Shown here piece after piece: positions 45,428 through 55,154 of a DNA stretch of 64,000 nt. Both the position numbers and the translations under genes were made by a program. The number at the start of each line of letters is the position of its first letter. Position 1 is the first letter of the stretch. The notes under the pieces are model-generated. The model worked only from the letters and a program-made list of their open reading frames with translations. It did no database searches and was not told the DNA's origin. Source of the DNA: Lentilactobacillus kribbianus (GTDB lineage Bacteria; Bacillota; Bacilli; Lactobacillales; Lactobacillaceae); contig NZ_JABEQQ010000002.1 in the NCBI RefSeq assembly GCF_013184075.1, forward strand, positions 186,001 to 250,000, written 5' to 3'.

Positions 45428-46351
45428 ATGAAGATAACTGGTAACAAGATTAGAAGAACTCGCTTGAAAAAGGGTATGTCTCAAAGTGAACTCGCCAAAG
45501 GCGCGTGTACTCAAGCTACCATTAGTTTGATTGAAAATTCTAACCATTGTTCTAATATTAAAATAATGGAAAAAATTTGTTCTAAATTAAATTTAGAGTT
45601 AGATGAAGTTGTGGATCTAAAAAGTCATGGTGAGCGTAGTTTGATTGAGGTTGAAGATTACATTCATAACAAAGAATGGCAACAGGCATTGGATCGATTA
45701 AAGAAAATAAATATTTTGAACCTAGAAAGTAGAAAAATGAAAGGTTGGTATGATCTTTGTGTCGCCACTGCTGATTTTGGTCTGTCTAAGGATGCGGATG
45801 ATGCTATTTATACATTTAACACGATTTTAAATGGTGATTTTTTTGATGAATTGGATTATCGTCGGACATTAACGATGATTGGCTTGGGGATGGCCTATAG
45901 TCAAAAAAATCAAATAAAACGAGCTCAAACATTTTTTGAATTGGCGTTTGACCAATTAAAAGCGATTATGGAACTTAAAAAATATGATGTTAAAAAAGTA
46001 ACAGATACATATATTTTGTTAGTTTTAGAAGTTTTCTCCATAGAAAACTTTGAGTTAACTAAAACAGTAGCCGACCATTGTATTAATAAACTGATTGATA
46101 ATGATAAAACTAAGGCTATTTGTTTAATGTATTTATTCTATGGATTTTCAGCAACTAAAATTGGAGATTTTAATATAGGAATTCAAAGCTTCTTTCGCGC
46201 TTCAGAATTACAAAAAAAGGGTAGTTTTGATTTGAATATTTTGAAAGATCAAAAATTAGATTATAAGAACATTTTTGGGAACGTTTTGGCCAAAATGGAT
46301 GAGTTTACTTGTGAAACAGTAGAAACTTTTTCCAAAAATGATCCTTTTTAA
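45428..46351 (+). CDS. XRE-family regulator with TPR-like C-terminus
   Basis: The protein is 307 aa. Residues 1-60 form an XRE HTH (GNKIRRTRLKKGMSQSELAK). The remaining 240 residues are helical repeats in the style of RRNPP/Rgg-type sensors (EWQQALDRLKKINILNL, GMAYSQKNQIKRAQTFFELA). Such proteins often bind short peptides. I looked for an adjacent small secreted peptide gene on both sides and found none, so the ligand, if any, is unknown. Confidence 0.82.
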   Translation: MKITGNKIRRTRLKKGMSQSELAKGACTQATISLIENSNHCSNIKIMEKICSKLNLELDEVVDLKSHGERSLIEVEDYIHNKEWQQALDRLKKINILNLESRKMKGWYDLCVATADFGLSKDADDAIYTFNTILNGDFFDELDYRRTLTMIGLGMAYSQKNQIKRAQTFFELAFDQLKAIMELKKYDVKKVTDTYILLVLEVFSIENFELTKTVADHCINKLIDNDKTKAICLMYLFYGFSATKIGDFNIGIQSFFRASELQKKGSFDLNILKDQKLDYKNIFGNVLAKMDEFTCETVETFSKNDPF

Positions 46352-46390
46352 CAAGAAATTTTGCCATTATTAATTTCATAAAATGAAAAT

Positions 46391-46421
46391 AAAAGCACAG
46401 CCATGACGGCTGTGCTTTTTG
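46391..46421. terminator. Bidirectional terminator
   Basis: AAAAGCACAGCC pairs with GGCTGTGCTTTT around 5 bases, between convergent genes. Confidence 0.85.
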
Positions 46422-46432
46422 GTTAATTAAAT

Positions 46433-46906
46433 TTATTTGTTAGGATCTTTAGCAGGTTCATTATCTAAGTTAGTTCTAACCACTAATACATCACATGGTG
46501 CGATACGAGTTACGTATTCAGTAACAGAGCCAATTAATAATCGTTCGACGGCATTTAAACCGGTGGCGCCAATAATGATTAGATCAATTTTGAGATTGAT
46601 TGGTAAATCTTTGGCGATAACAGACTTAGGAGCACCATATTCAATCGAGTAATCAATATCTTCCAACCCGGCAGCATGAGCTTCTTGAACATAGTTTTCA
46701 AGAGTCTCCTTAGCAGTATCACTAACTTGTTCAACCATTGAAGTATCGAAGCTAGAAATATTTTGATAGGCTCTGGTATCAATAACGTGGACTAAGTGTA
46801 GTGAGGCATGGTTCCGAATCGCAATGGCTGTAGCTTTTTTAAAGGCCAATTCTGATTCATAAGATCCATCGACTGGTACTAAAATTTGTTTATAATTCTG
46901 TAACAT
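46433..46906 (-). CDS. Universal stress protein (UspA family)
   Basis: ATG at 46906 follows GGGGTGAGTACT, giving 157 aa; a farther start at 46939 is unsupported. UspA features: ILVPVDGSYESELAFKKA at the front and the ATP-binding pattern LIIIGATGLNAVERLLIGSV TEYV near the end (G-2x-G-9x-G type). Cytoplasmic nucleotide-binding stress protein. Confidence 0.92.
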   Translation of the reverse strand: MLQNYKQILVPVDGSYESELAFKKATAIAIRNHASLHLVHVIDTRAYQNISSFDTSMVEQVSDTAKETLENYVQEAHAAGLEDIDYSIEYGAPKSVIAKDLPINLKIDLIIIGATGLNAVERLLIGSVTEYVTRIAPCDVLVVRTNLDNEPAKDPNK

Positions 46907-46978
46907 AGTACTCACCCCTATAGTATTTGTTTTCTCCATTATAAGTTACTTTTGATGAAAAACAAAATTTTACGTTCT

Positions 46979-47266
46979 TTATTTAATTTTTAACTGATTA
47001 AAGATTATAAATTGAATGATTGTTACTGAAACCATCGCTAAGATTAAAGAAATAATGATGAAAATTGAATTTTGACTGATTAAGGCAATGATTTCTAAAA
47101 TGCCAATAATTAAACATAAAATACCACCGTAAAACATGATGTTGTGTAAAGTGGGGTTTTCTTTAGGATTCATGGTCATGAAAATATTATTGCGATGCGT
47201 CAGCAAATATCCACCAATGAAGAGGGTAATGATAATAAAAATACAAACTAAAATGTTAATTAGCAC
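46979..47266 (-). CDS. Small membrane protein, 95 aa
   Basis: ATG at 47266 follows AAGGAGAATCAACGTGC. Three transmembrane spans are evident (an N-terminal ILVCIFIIITLFIGGYLL, a middle IMFYGGILCLIIGILEIIAL and a last IFIIISLILAMVSVTII). No family recognised. It lies 12 bases after rarA in the same direction, so it is probably co-transcribed. Confidence 0.7.
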   Translation of the reverse strand: MLINILVCIFIIITLFIGGYLLTHRNNIFMTMNPKENPTLHNIMFYGGILCLIIGILEIIALISQNSIFIIISLILAMVSVTIIQFIIFNQLKIK

Positions 47267-47277
47267 GTTGATTCTCC

Positions 47278-48555
47278 TTAATTATTTTTTTGTTGAGCTT
47301 GTCTTAATTTTAGATATTGATTACCTAAAGCAGTTTCGTATTTACCATTATTCTTTGGAAAATAATATTGATCGTGTTTAATTTTATTTGGTAAGTATTG
47401 TTGCTGAACCCAATCATTAGGAAAGTCATGAGGATATTGATAGGTGATGCCGCGCCCTAATTCTTTGGCACCTTTATAATGAGCGTCTTTTAATGATAGT
47501 GGAATATCACCATAATTTCCTTTTTTAATAACAGTTAAGGCATTATCAATGGCACTAATTCCCGAATTAGATTTGGGGCTTAAACATAGTTCGATAATTG
47601 TATCAGCTAAAGGGATGCGAGCCTCCGGCAATCCCAAATTTTTAGCTGCATCTACTGCAGCAACAGTGCGTTGGCAGGCCGCTGGATTAGCTAAACCAAC
47701 ATCTTCATACGCAATAACTAATAACCGTCTCATTAGACTAATTAAATCGCCGCCTTCAATTAAGCGAGCCGCATAATGTAAAGCAGCATCAGTATCAGAG
47801 CCACGAATTGATTTTTGCAAAGCTGAAATAACATCGTAATGGGCGTCGCCATTTTTGTCTTGATTTAATGATTTGCGTTGTAAGCACTCTTCAACGATAG
47901 GGAGATCAATTTTTATTACATTATTACTTGGTTCAGTTGATTTAACCGCTAATTCTAAGGCATTTAACGAGGACCGTAAATCGCCGTTAGTGGCACTACT
48001 CAAAAAATCTAGAGCATTATCTGCTAGTTGAACATTATATTCACCTAATCCCTTATTTTTATCAGTTAATGCTCGATTAATTGCGTCAGCGATATCAGCT
48101 GAAGAAAGGGGATATACTTCAAAAATTTGGGTTCTGCTACGAATGGCGGGGTTAATACTGATGTAAGGATTTTCAGTAGTGGCACCGATTAAAATAATTG
48201 AGCCATTTTCTAGTAATGGTAATAAGAAATCTTGTTTAGTTTTATCTAAGCGATGAATTTCATCTAGTAACAAAACTACGGTGCCGCTCATTTTGGCTTC
48301 TTCGGCCACAATTTGTAGATCTTTTTTACTGTCAGTTGCTGCGTTTAGAGTTCTAAAAGCATATTTAGAAGAGCCAGCAATGGCACTAGCGATACTAGTT
48401 TTACCGGTTCCTGGTGGTCCATATAAAATCATGGATGAGAGTAGCTTTGCTTTAACCATTCGGTTAATGATTTTACCCGGTCCAACCAGATGTTGCTGAC
48501 CGACTATCTCTTCAATTTTGGTTGGTCGCATTCTAAATGCTAATGGTTGCTGCAC
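47278..48555 (-). CDS. rarA: Replication-associated recombination protein RarA
   Basis: The protein is 425 aa, of the clamp-loader-like AAA+ family: Walker A YGPPGTGKTS, Walker B VVLLLDEIHRLDKTKQDF, sensor ATTENPY, and the C-terminal MgsA tetramerisation domain (GGDLISLMRRLLVIAYEDVG). It acts at stalled replication forks. GGAGGTG precedes the ATG. Confidence 0.95.
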   Translation of the reverse strand: MQQPLAFRMRPTKIEEIVGQQHLVGPGKIINRMVKAKLLSSMILYGPPGTGKTSIASAIAGSSKYAFRTLNAATDSKKDLQIVAEEAKMSGTVVLLLDEIHRLDKTKQDFLLPLLENGSIILIGATTENPYISINPAIRSRTQIFEVYPLSSADIADAINRALTDKNKGLGEYNVQLADNALDFLSSATNGDLRSSLNALELAVKSTEPSNNVIKIDLPIVEECLQRKSLNQDKNGDAHYDVISALQKSIRGSDTDAALHYAARLIEGGDLISLMRRLLVIAYEDVGLANPAACQRTVAAVDAAKNLGLPEARIPLADTIIELCLSPKSNSGISAIDNALTVIKKGNYGDIPLSLKDAHYKGAKELGRGITYQYPHDFPNDWVQQQYLPNKIKHDQYYFPKNNGKYETALGNQYLKLRQAQQKNN

Positions 48556-48612
48556 TAAAACACCTCCTTAGTTTGCTAATTGATAGCTTAATTATATCAT
48601 TTTCAAAATACA

Positions 48613-48647
48613 AAAAAAGCGCTTTGCTAAAAAGCAAAACGCTTTGT
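48613..48647 (-). terminator. Terminator after rpsD
   Basis: AAAGCG and CGCTTT arms with inner TTTGCT/AGCAAA; on the minus strand it is followed by a run of T. Confidence 0.8.
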
Positions 48648-48658
48648 AAACCTTGAAA

Positions 48659-49267
48659 TTAAAGCTTGTTGTAGTATTCAACGATTAATGATTCGTCGAT
48701 ATCTGCTTCAAGTTCATCACGTTCTGGTAAACGAACAAGTGAACCTTCAAGCTTATCAGCATCAAAGTTAACGTATTGAGGACGACCAACAACAGCATCA
48801 ACGGCATCCTTAATTACTTGCATATCTTTTGATTTGTCACGAACGCTGATAACTTGGCCAATTTTCACTTCGTATGAAGGAATATCAACACGTTTGCCAT
48901 CAACAGTGATGTGACCATGGTTTACTAATTGACGAGCTTGACGACGAGTAGTAGCCAAACCTAAACGGTAAACCACATTGTCCAAACGACGTTCCAAAAG
49001 AATCATAAAGTTAACACCAAGTTTACCTTGACGAATCTTACCGGCACGAACGAAAGTGTTTGAGAATTGGCGTTCAGTCAAACCGTACATGAAACGTAAC
49101 TTTTGCTTTTCGCGAAGTTGCATACCATATTCAGAAAGCTTTGAACGACGACCTTGACCATGTTCACCTGGTGCATAAGGGCGACGAGCCAATTCTTTAC
49201 CAGTACCGGTTAAAGAAATACCTAAACGACGTGAAAGACGCCAACTTGGACCTGTATATCTTGACAT
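48659..49267 (-). CDS. rpsD: 30S ribosomal protein S4
   Basis: ATG at 49267 follows TTGGAGGAATTTATTT, giving 202 aa starting [16 protein letters not shown], the zinc-free S4 type without N-terminal Cys residues. The S4 RNA-binding domain ([20 protein letters not shown]) is clear. S4 nucleates 30S assembly and, in Firmicutes, represses its own mRNA. Confidence 0.97.
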   Translation of the reverse strand: MSRYTGPSWRLSRRLGISLTGTGKELARRPYAPGEHGQGRRSKLSEYGMQLREKQKLRFMYGLTERQFSNTFVRAGKIRQGKLGVNFMILLERRLDNVVYRLGLATTRRQARQLVNHGHITVDGKRVDIPSYEVKIGQVISVRDKSKDMQVIKDAVDAVVGRPQYVNFDADKLEGSLVRLPERDELEADIDESLIVEYYNKL

Positions 49268-49440
49268 AAATAAATTCCTCCAATATTTTGTTGGAGTAAA
49301 ATAATCCAATGTAAGTTTAGTATTCGTGCATGTTGCTTTGCAATGTTCGCTCAAGCAGCCGTTGAGTTACTAATTGAACCTTTAAACAGGCAACAACATG
49401 TTGACGAGCTTACCGCTTACTGCTGCATTATTTTACACAT
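49268..49440 (-). promoter_or_regulatory. Long rpsD leader, possible S4 autoregulatory RNA
   Basis: About 170 non-coding bases precede rpsD. Readings such as TTGCAAAGCAA and GTAAGCGGTAAGC give several local hairpins. Firmicute rpsD is known to have an S4-binding leader with a pseudoknot; I have not matched the consensus base by base. Confidence 0.4.
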
Positions 49441-49451
49441 AGAGCATTGTA

Positions 49452-49925
49452 TTAGTATTTAGCAACATTGTCAATAGAATCAAGAAAGACCTCGGCTAAT
49501 TCTTCAACTAAAGCTAAATCTGTTACTGAAAAACGATCAAGCAAAGGAGAGTCAATGTCGATTACTCCAAATGGTTGACCATTGAGATAAAGAGGTACTA
49601 CCAATTCTGAATTACTGGCAGCATCGCATGCAATATGTCCGGGAAATTGGTGTACATTAGCCACCAGTTGAGATTTATTTTGCTTTAATGCGGTACCACA
49701 AACACCGTCACCATTTTTAATGTGCATGCAAGCTACTTTACCTTGAAAGGGACCTAAGATTAATTCGTCCTTATCTTTTTGATAGCGATAAAAGCCAACC
49801 CAGTTTGTGTCTGTTAATGCATCCTTAATTAAAGCACTAGTATTGGCCATGTTTGCGATCACGTCATTTTCACCAGTCAATAGTGCTGACAATTGCTTGC
49901 TCAATAAATTATTAAGTTTCTTCAT
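49452..49925 (-). CDS. Free methionine-(R)-sulfoxide reductase (GAF domain)
   Basis: ATG at 49925 follows AAGGGAGTGACCAGATAT, giving 157 aa. A single GAF domain with the three conserved cysteines of fRMsr enzymes: VACMHIKNGDGVCGTAL and HIACDAASNSELVVPL. It reduces free Met-R-sulfoxide using thioredoxin. Facing ezrA across about 160 bases. Confidence 0.88.
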   Translation of the reverse strand: MKKLNNLLSKQLSALLTGENDVIANMANTSALIKDALTDTNWVGFYRYQKDKDELILGPFQGKVACMHIKNGDGVCGTALKQNKSQLVANVHQFPGHIACDAASNSELVVPLYLNGQPFGVIDIDSPLLDRFSVTDLALVEELAEVFLDSIDNVAKY

Positions 49926-50085
49926 ATATCTGGTCACTCCCTTAAATTTGGTACGAAGAATACGGTTTCCTATGATATAATGCTTTTTAGATACTGCTAA
50001 AGAGAAAATATGATATTCATACATAATAGTTGCTTTCATTAGTAACTTTCAAGAAAAACTTTTGATTGAAGGATGGGAATCAAGG

Positions 50086-51834
50086 ATGCTAACTTTTTTA
50101 ATAATTATAGTTGCAGTTTGTTTACTAGGATTTTTAGGCTTTTTTATTTATCAACGTCAATTAGGAAAAAAGGTCACTCAATCCTATGAAGATAAGAAAA
50201 AATTATTTTCCATCCCTTTAGATGAAGAGTTCGAGCTGTCGCAAAAACTTAACTTAACGGGGGAATCACAGAAACGATATGAACAACTATTAGATGACTA
50301 TCGTGATATTCGTGAAGAAGAAATCCCACATATTGATAAACAAATTCAAAAAGTACAAGAAGATACTAAGGGCATTAATTTTATTAAAACTAACCAAGAT
50401 CGAACTGAGTTAAAAAAGGCCATCAGTTCAGTCGATAGTCGCATTAAAAATATTCAAGCGGAATTAGTTTCTTTGCAAGATTTAAACAAACAACACAGTT
50501 TGGCTACTGATGAATTAAACGATCGCTATGGGCAATTAAGACAGCAATTATTAAAACAAAACGAAGAACTAGGCGATAGCTTAGATGCTTTAGAAAAAAT
50601 GTTAGCTGGAATTGAAGCGAAGTTTGATGATTTTAATAATTTATCTAAACAAGGTGACCATGACAGCGCTGAAACAGTTTTGGCTGAATTAAATGAAGAT
50701 ACAAAACAGCTAGAAACTTATATGGAAGTTATCCCAGGACTTTACAATGAACTAAAAACGGTTTTTCCACAACAGGTGAGCGAATTAAAAAAGGCTTATC
50801 AATCATTTACGCAACGGGGTTTTAATTTTCCTAATGATAAATTTGATAGTAATATTTCGCACGTTGAAACTCAAATCAAACAAAATCATGATAATATCAA
50901 AACCCTAAAAATAGATGTAGCGACTGAAGTTAATGGTGATATTTCCAGACGAATCGATCGAATGTATCAGGTATTTGAAAACGCAATGGCTGATAAACAG
51001 GATGTTGATAAGAATACTAAGGTAATTGATAAATATTTAGATCATTTGAAAAAACAAAACGTTGATTTATCAAGACGCTTAGAACGGTTGAATATCGATT
51101 ACGTATTAGATCATCAAGAAATCGAAAATAACCGGCAGTATACTGAACAAATCAGATCCCTAGGAACAGAAGTAATCCGTCAAAAAGAATCCGTACAACG
51201 GGGAGAAGCGGTTTATAGCCAAGTCAAAGTACAACAAAAACAAATTTTAAAAAATTTAGAGCAAATTGAAAACTTACAATTGGATTTGTATGAACGGGTA
51301 AAAGGTTTTCCAGAAGAAGAGCGGTTAGCCAATCAAGCTTTAAAAGAATTTGACGTTGAAATGCGAAATAAGAAACGACGAATTCATAATTTGAATTTAC
51401 CAGGAACTCCTAAGGACTACACGGCACTTTTTAATGATGTGGTTAAAGAAATCGAACGGATGAATCAGGCCATGACATCACCTAAAGTAGATATTGAAGA
51501 AGTTTCAAAGCAACAGGTAATGATTCAATCCGATATGGATACCTTAGAGGAAGCTACCGATCAATTAATTGATGAGGCATTATTAGCGGAACAAAGTATG
51601 CAATATGCCAATCGATACATTAATATCGATAGTGCAGTGGCGACGGCTCGTCGGGATGCATATGAAGCGTTTAATAACTATGATTATGCCCGGAGCCTAG
51701 CAATCATTTCTACTGCGCTAGAAACAGTTCAAAAAGGGTCGTATCAAAAAATCGAACAAGATTATTTTACTAATAAGGAAACACAAGCTAAAATAAAATC
51801 CACTGATGATCCTAGTCCTAAAGCCGATGATTAA
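50086..51834 (+). CDS. ezrA: Septation ring formation regulator EzrA
   Basis: ATG at 50086 follows GGATGGGAATCAAGG, giving 582 aa. One N-terminal transmembrane helix (LTFLIIIVAVCLLGFLGFFI) and then spectrin-like long helices throughout (IDSAVATARRDAYEAFNNYD near the end). EzrA is a membrane-anchored negative regulator and organiser of FtsZ rings in Firmicutes. Its terminator hairpin overlaps its stop codon. Confidence 0.94.
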   Translation: MLTFLIIIVAVCLLGFLGFFIYQRQLGKKVTQSYEDKKKLFSIPLDEEFELSQKLNLTGESQKRYEQLLDDYRDIREEEIPHIDKQIQKVQEDTKGINFIKTNQDRTELKKAISSVDSRIKNIQAELVSLQDLNKQHSLATDELNDRYGQLRQQLLKQNEELGDSLDALEKMLAGIEAKFDDFNNLSKQGDHDSAETVLAELNEDTKQLETYMEVIPGLYNELKTVFPQQVSELKKAYQSFTQRGFNFPNDKFDSNISHVETQIKQNHDNIKTLKIDVATEVNGDISRRIDRMYQVFENAMADKQDVDKNTKVIDKYLDHLKKQNVDLSRRLERLNIDYVLDHQEIENNRQYTEQIRSLGTEVIRQKESVQRGEAVYSQVKVQQKQILKNLEQIENLQLDLYERVKGFPEEERLANQALKEFDVEMRNKKRRIHNLNLPGTPKDYTALFNDVVKEIERMNQAMTSPKVDIEEVSKQQVMIQSDMDTLEEATDQLIDEALLAEQSMQYANRYINIDSAVATARRDAYEAFNNYDYARSLAIISTALETVQKGSYQKIEQDYFTNKETQAKIKSTDDPSPKADD

Positions 51835-51853
51835 AAGCATCGGCTTTTTATTT
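51820..51853 (+). terminator. Terminator overlapping the ezrA stop
   Basis: AAGCCGATG pairs with CATCGGCTT, then TTTTATTTTG. The left arm is coding. Confidence 0.8.
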
Positions 51854-51929
51854 TGTTAGAATTGGTGTATTATTCTACTTTGATATAGTTATTGGAGTCG
51901 AACCAATAATTTAAAAAGAGGTTGCTAAA

Positions 51930-53075
51930 ATGATTTATTTTGATAATAGTGCTACTACTCAGGCATTACCTGAAGTGGTGGATACTTACGCTAAGGTAAG
52001 CCAATCGATTTGGGGCAATCCCTCAAGTTTGCATAATTTTGGTGGACAAGCCTTTAATTTATTAGAACAATCGCGTAAACAAATTGCCGAACTAGTTGGG
52101 GTTAATCCCGATGAAATTTATTTTACTAGTGGTGGTACTGAAGGCGATAATTGGGTGATTAAAGGCACCGCATTCGAAAAACAAGAATATGGCAAGCATT
52201 TGATTACAACGGCCGTGGAACATCCAGCGGTTCATAATTCCATGGAACAACTGAAAAAATTAGGATTTGACGTTACCTACTTACCAGTTGATGATAATGG
52301 TCAAATTTCCATTGCTGATTTAAAGGAAGCTATTCGTCCAGATACTATCTTAGTATCCGTAATGGCAGTCAATAATGAAATCGGTACTATTGAACCATTA
52401 AAAGAAGTAGCGGAATTATTGAAGCAATATCCTAAAATTCATTTTCATATTGATGCAGTCCAAGGAATTGGTAAAGGGATAATGGACAGTATTTTTAATG
52501 ATCGAGTAGATTTTGTTACTTTTTCTGGTCATAAATTTCATGCACCAAGAGGAATTGGCTTTATGTATGGTCGACGGGGACGTCGGTTAACACCATTATT
52601 GGCTGGTGGCGGGCAAGAAAAAAATCAAAGAAGTGGAACTGAAAATGTACCAGCCATTGCGGCAATGGCCAAGGCGCTTAGATTGCTATTAAGTAATGAG
52701 CAGGCCACAAACGATAATGAACGCAAAGTACGGCAAATTATTGGAGAGCATGTAAGCCAGTTTGATAAAGTGGTGATGTTTTCTAAAAACACTGATAACT
52801 TCGCTCCACATATTTTATGTTTTGCCGTTAAGGGAGTCCGAGGTGAAACTATTGTGCATGCATTTGAAGAATATAGTATTTACATTTCTACTACTAGCGC
52901 TTGTTCTTCTAAAAAACACCTTGCTTCCAGTACGTTAGCTGCTATGGACGTTCCTAGTGATATTTCTACGAGTGCTATTCGGGTTTCATTAGGAGATCAA
53001 AATACAGTAGCTGAAGCAAAACGGTTTAATGAAGTGTTTGATAAGTTATATACGGAATTTGACAAGTTAAGTTAA
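51930..53075 (+). CDS. Cysteine desulfurase
   Basis: The protein is 381 aa, of the class V aminotransferase fold: PLP lysine in FSGHKFHAPRGIGFMYGR and the active cysteine in ISTTSACSSKKHLAS. It is an IscS/NifS-type enzyme that passes sulfur from cysteine; its place 9 bases ahead of thiI shows that ThiI is a main acceptor, for tRNA 4-thiouridine. Confidence 0.93.
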   Translation: MIYFDNSATTQALPEVVDTYAKVSQSIWGNPSSLHNFGGQAFNLLEQSRKQIAELVGVNPDEIYFTSGGTEGDNWVIKGTAFEKQEYGKHLITTAVEHPAVHNSMEQLKKLGFDVTYLPVDDNGQISIADLKEAIRPDTILVSVMAVNNEIGTIEPLKEVAELLKQYPKIHFHIDAVQGIGKGIMDSIFNDRVDFVTFSGHKFHAPRGIGFMYGRRGRRLTPLLAGGGQEKNQRSGTENVPAIAAMAKALRLLLSNEQATNDNERKVRQIIGEHVSQFDKVVMFSKNTDNFAPHILCFAVKGVRGETIVHAFEEYSIYISTTSACSSKKHLASSTLAAMDVPSDISTSAIRVSLGDQNTVAEAKRFNEVFDKLYTEFDKLS

Positions 53076-53084
53076 GGAGTTTTT

Positions 53085-54302
53085 ATGCAATATTCAGAAA
53101 TCATGGTTCGCTATGGCGAACTATCAACTAAAGGTAAAAACCGAAAAGACTTTATTCGCCAATTGGGACGAAATACTAAGGCGGTATTAAAAGATTTTCC
53201 AATGGTTGAAGTTAAAGCACAACGCGATCGGATGCACGTTGATTTAAATGGTGCTGACGATAAAGTAGTAATGAACCGCTTGAAAGATGTCTTTGGTATT
53301 GAGAATTTTTCACCATCGATTCAAGTGGAAAAGGATATGCCAACCATTTCTGAAATGGTTGTGGCCATGATCAAAGAACAATTTAGGCCAGGGATGACTT
53401 TCAAAATTACCACTAAACGGCAAGATAAAAACTTTGAATTTAATACTAATCAAATTAATAATATGTTGGGTGATTATGTTTTAGATAATGTTCCTGGAAT
53501 TACAGTTTCAGTTCATAATCCAGACATCGAAATGCGGGTCGAAGTTCGCTTGAATGGGGTCTTTTTATCGTCAGAAACCATTCATGGAGCCGGTGGACTT
53601 CCAGTTGGTACTGGTGGTCGAGCAACTATGATGCTTTCTGGGGGAATTGATTCACCGGTGGCTGCTTATATGGCTATGAAACGGGGCGTTAAAATTGATA
53701 TGATTCATTTTTATAGTCCACCATATACCAGTGAACAAGCTTTAGCCAAAGCCAAAGAACTGACAGCTAAATTAACTAAATTCGGTGGCAGCATCCAATT
53801 TATTCAAGTGCCGTTTACTGAAGCCCAAGAAACCATTAAAGAGCAGATTCCAGAGGGTTACTTGATGACCATTCAAAGACGAATGATGTTACGAATTGCC
53901 GCTGAAATCACAAAACGACGGCACTGCACAGGGATTTTTAACGGTGAAGCATTAGGTCAAGTGGCTTCCCAAACTTTGGAAAGTATGATGGCTATTAACG
54001 ATGTGACTAATATGCCGGTATTACGACCACTAATTTCAATGGATAAAACAGATATTATTAAAATTGCTGAAAAAATTGATACTTATGATTTATCTATTTT
54101 GCCATATGAGGATTGCTGTACTATTTTTACACCACCTTCGCCCAAAACGCGGCCTAGCCTAGAAAAGTCAAGACTTTTTGAAGGAAATATCGATGTGGAT
54201 GATTTAGTAGAAAAATCTATTGCGAGAATGAAAATTACTGATATTCATCCCGGTGATGAATTTATGAATACTGATGTAGAAGCGTTCGCAGAACTATTAT
54301 AA
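53085..54302 (+). CDS. thiI: tRNA 4-thiouridine synthase ThiI
   Basis: The protein is 405 aa with an N-terminal ferredoxin-like and THUMP domain, then the PP-loop [20 protein letters not shown]. It lacks the C-terminal rhodanese domain, as usual in Firmicutes. [14 protein letters not shown] with two cysteines is conserved. It activates U8 of tRNA and takes sulfur from the preceding desulfurase. Confidence 0.94.
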   Translation: MQYSEIMVRYGELSTKGKNRKDFIRQLGRNTKAVLKDFPMVEVKAQRDRMHVDLNGADDKVVMNRLKDVFGIENFSPSIQVEKDMPTISEMVVAMIKEQFRPGMTFKITTKRQDKNFEFNTNQINNMLGDYVLDNVPGITVSVHNPDIEMRVEVRLNGVFLSSETIHGAGGLPVGTGGRATMMLSGGIDSPVAAYMAMKRGVKIDMIHFYSPPYTSEQALAKAKELTAKLTKFGGSIQFIQVPFTEAQETIKEQIPEGYLMTIQRRMMLRIAAEITKRRHCTGIFNGEALGQVASQTLESMMAINDVTNMPVLRPLISMDKTDIIKIAEKIDTYDLSILPYEDCCTIFTPPSPKTRPSLEKSRLFEGNIDVDDLVEKSIARMKITDIHPGDEFMNTDVEAFAELL

Positions 54303-54380
54303 AAATAAAGATTACTTATTTGCTTAACTGATTAAATTAGGATATTGTATGGTTAAGAATAGCCAAAGGAGTGATCTTGG

Positions 54381-54893
54381 ATGCAAATTACAATTGATGG
54401 AAAACAAGAATCCCTATACGGCAATCCGCCTGAAGTAGGGGATCAATTACCAAAGTTCAAATTGGAATCGGATAAACATGAATGGGTTAAAACAGCTGAT
54501 ATTATTGGTAGAATCACTGTTTTAACTACAGTTCCTGATATCAATACGCCCACTTGCAATATCGAAACTAAGCGGTTTAATCAAGAAGCAGATAGGTATC
54601 CTGATGCCCGTTTTATTACTGTTTCAAATAATACTGTTGATCAACAACGGAATTGGTGTGCCGCTGAAGGTGTTGCTAACTTGCAATTACTTTCTGATGA
54701 AGAGTTATCATTAGGATATGCCATGAAGGTTTATTTACCAAACGATGGTGAATTGGCTCGAACAATTTTTATTATTGATCAAACGGGTAAAATTGTTTAT
54801 CGAGAAATTGTTGCTGATTTAAGTGATGAACCCGATTATGCCAAAGCTTTAGCTGCTTTAAATAAAATTGCTCAACGACGTGTTGACGATTAA
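54381..54893 (+). CDS. tpx: Thiol peroxidase
   Basis: The protein is 170 aa, an atypical 2-Cys peroxiredoxin. The peroxidatic Cys is in DINTPTCNIETKRF and the resolving Cys in QRNWCAAEGVANLQ. It reduces peroxides with thioredoxin, useful in a catalase-poor lactobacillus. CAAAGGAGTGATCTTGG precedes the ATG. Confidence 0.94.
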   Translation: MQITIDGKQESLYGNPPEVGDQLPKFKLESDKHEWVKTADIIGRITVLTTVPDINTPTCNIETKRFNQEADRYPDARFITVSNNTVDQQRNWCAAEGVANLQLLSDEELSLGYAMKVYLPNDGELARTIFIIDQTGKIVYREIVADLSDEPDYAKALAALNKIAQRRVDD

Positions 54894-54904
54894 TTATTTA
54901 TTAG

Positions 54905-55133
54905 ATAAGATAGTAAGGTAATGAAGCGTTGATCAAGAGGATTAGATGGTCTTTTCTAGCTAAAGAGAAAAAACATTTGCTGAAAGTTTTTCTAGAAAAA
55001 CATTGAAGGTTGCTTGAGAGCTTTTAGGCCTATTTGGGCCAATATGAATAAAATATTAAGTGGAGTTTAATAACTCAATTTAGGTGGTACCGCGAGCATT
55101 CGTCCTATTAGTTTAGGAGGAATGCTTTTTATT
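54905..55133 (+). promoter_or_regulatory. T-box leader, valine specific
   Basis: The T-box sequence AGGTGGTACCGCG is at 55082-55094 and the terminator GCATTC/GAATGC with T-run at 55096-55131. AGTA near 54912 faces GAAGGTTG in the specifier loop, giving GTT (Val), in agreement with valS downstream. Rise of uncharged tRNA-Val would open valS expression. Confidence 0.9.
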
Positions 55134-55154
55134 TTTGAAAGGGAAGTGACTAAT

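Noticed and set aside
49268-49440. T-box or riboswitch in the rpsD leader
   Set aside because: No GGTGG-ACC T-box sequence or known aptamer core is visible; S4 autoregulation is the likelier reason for the long leader.
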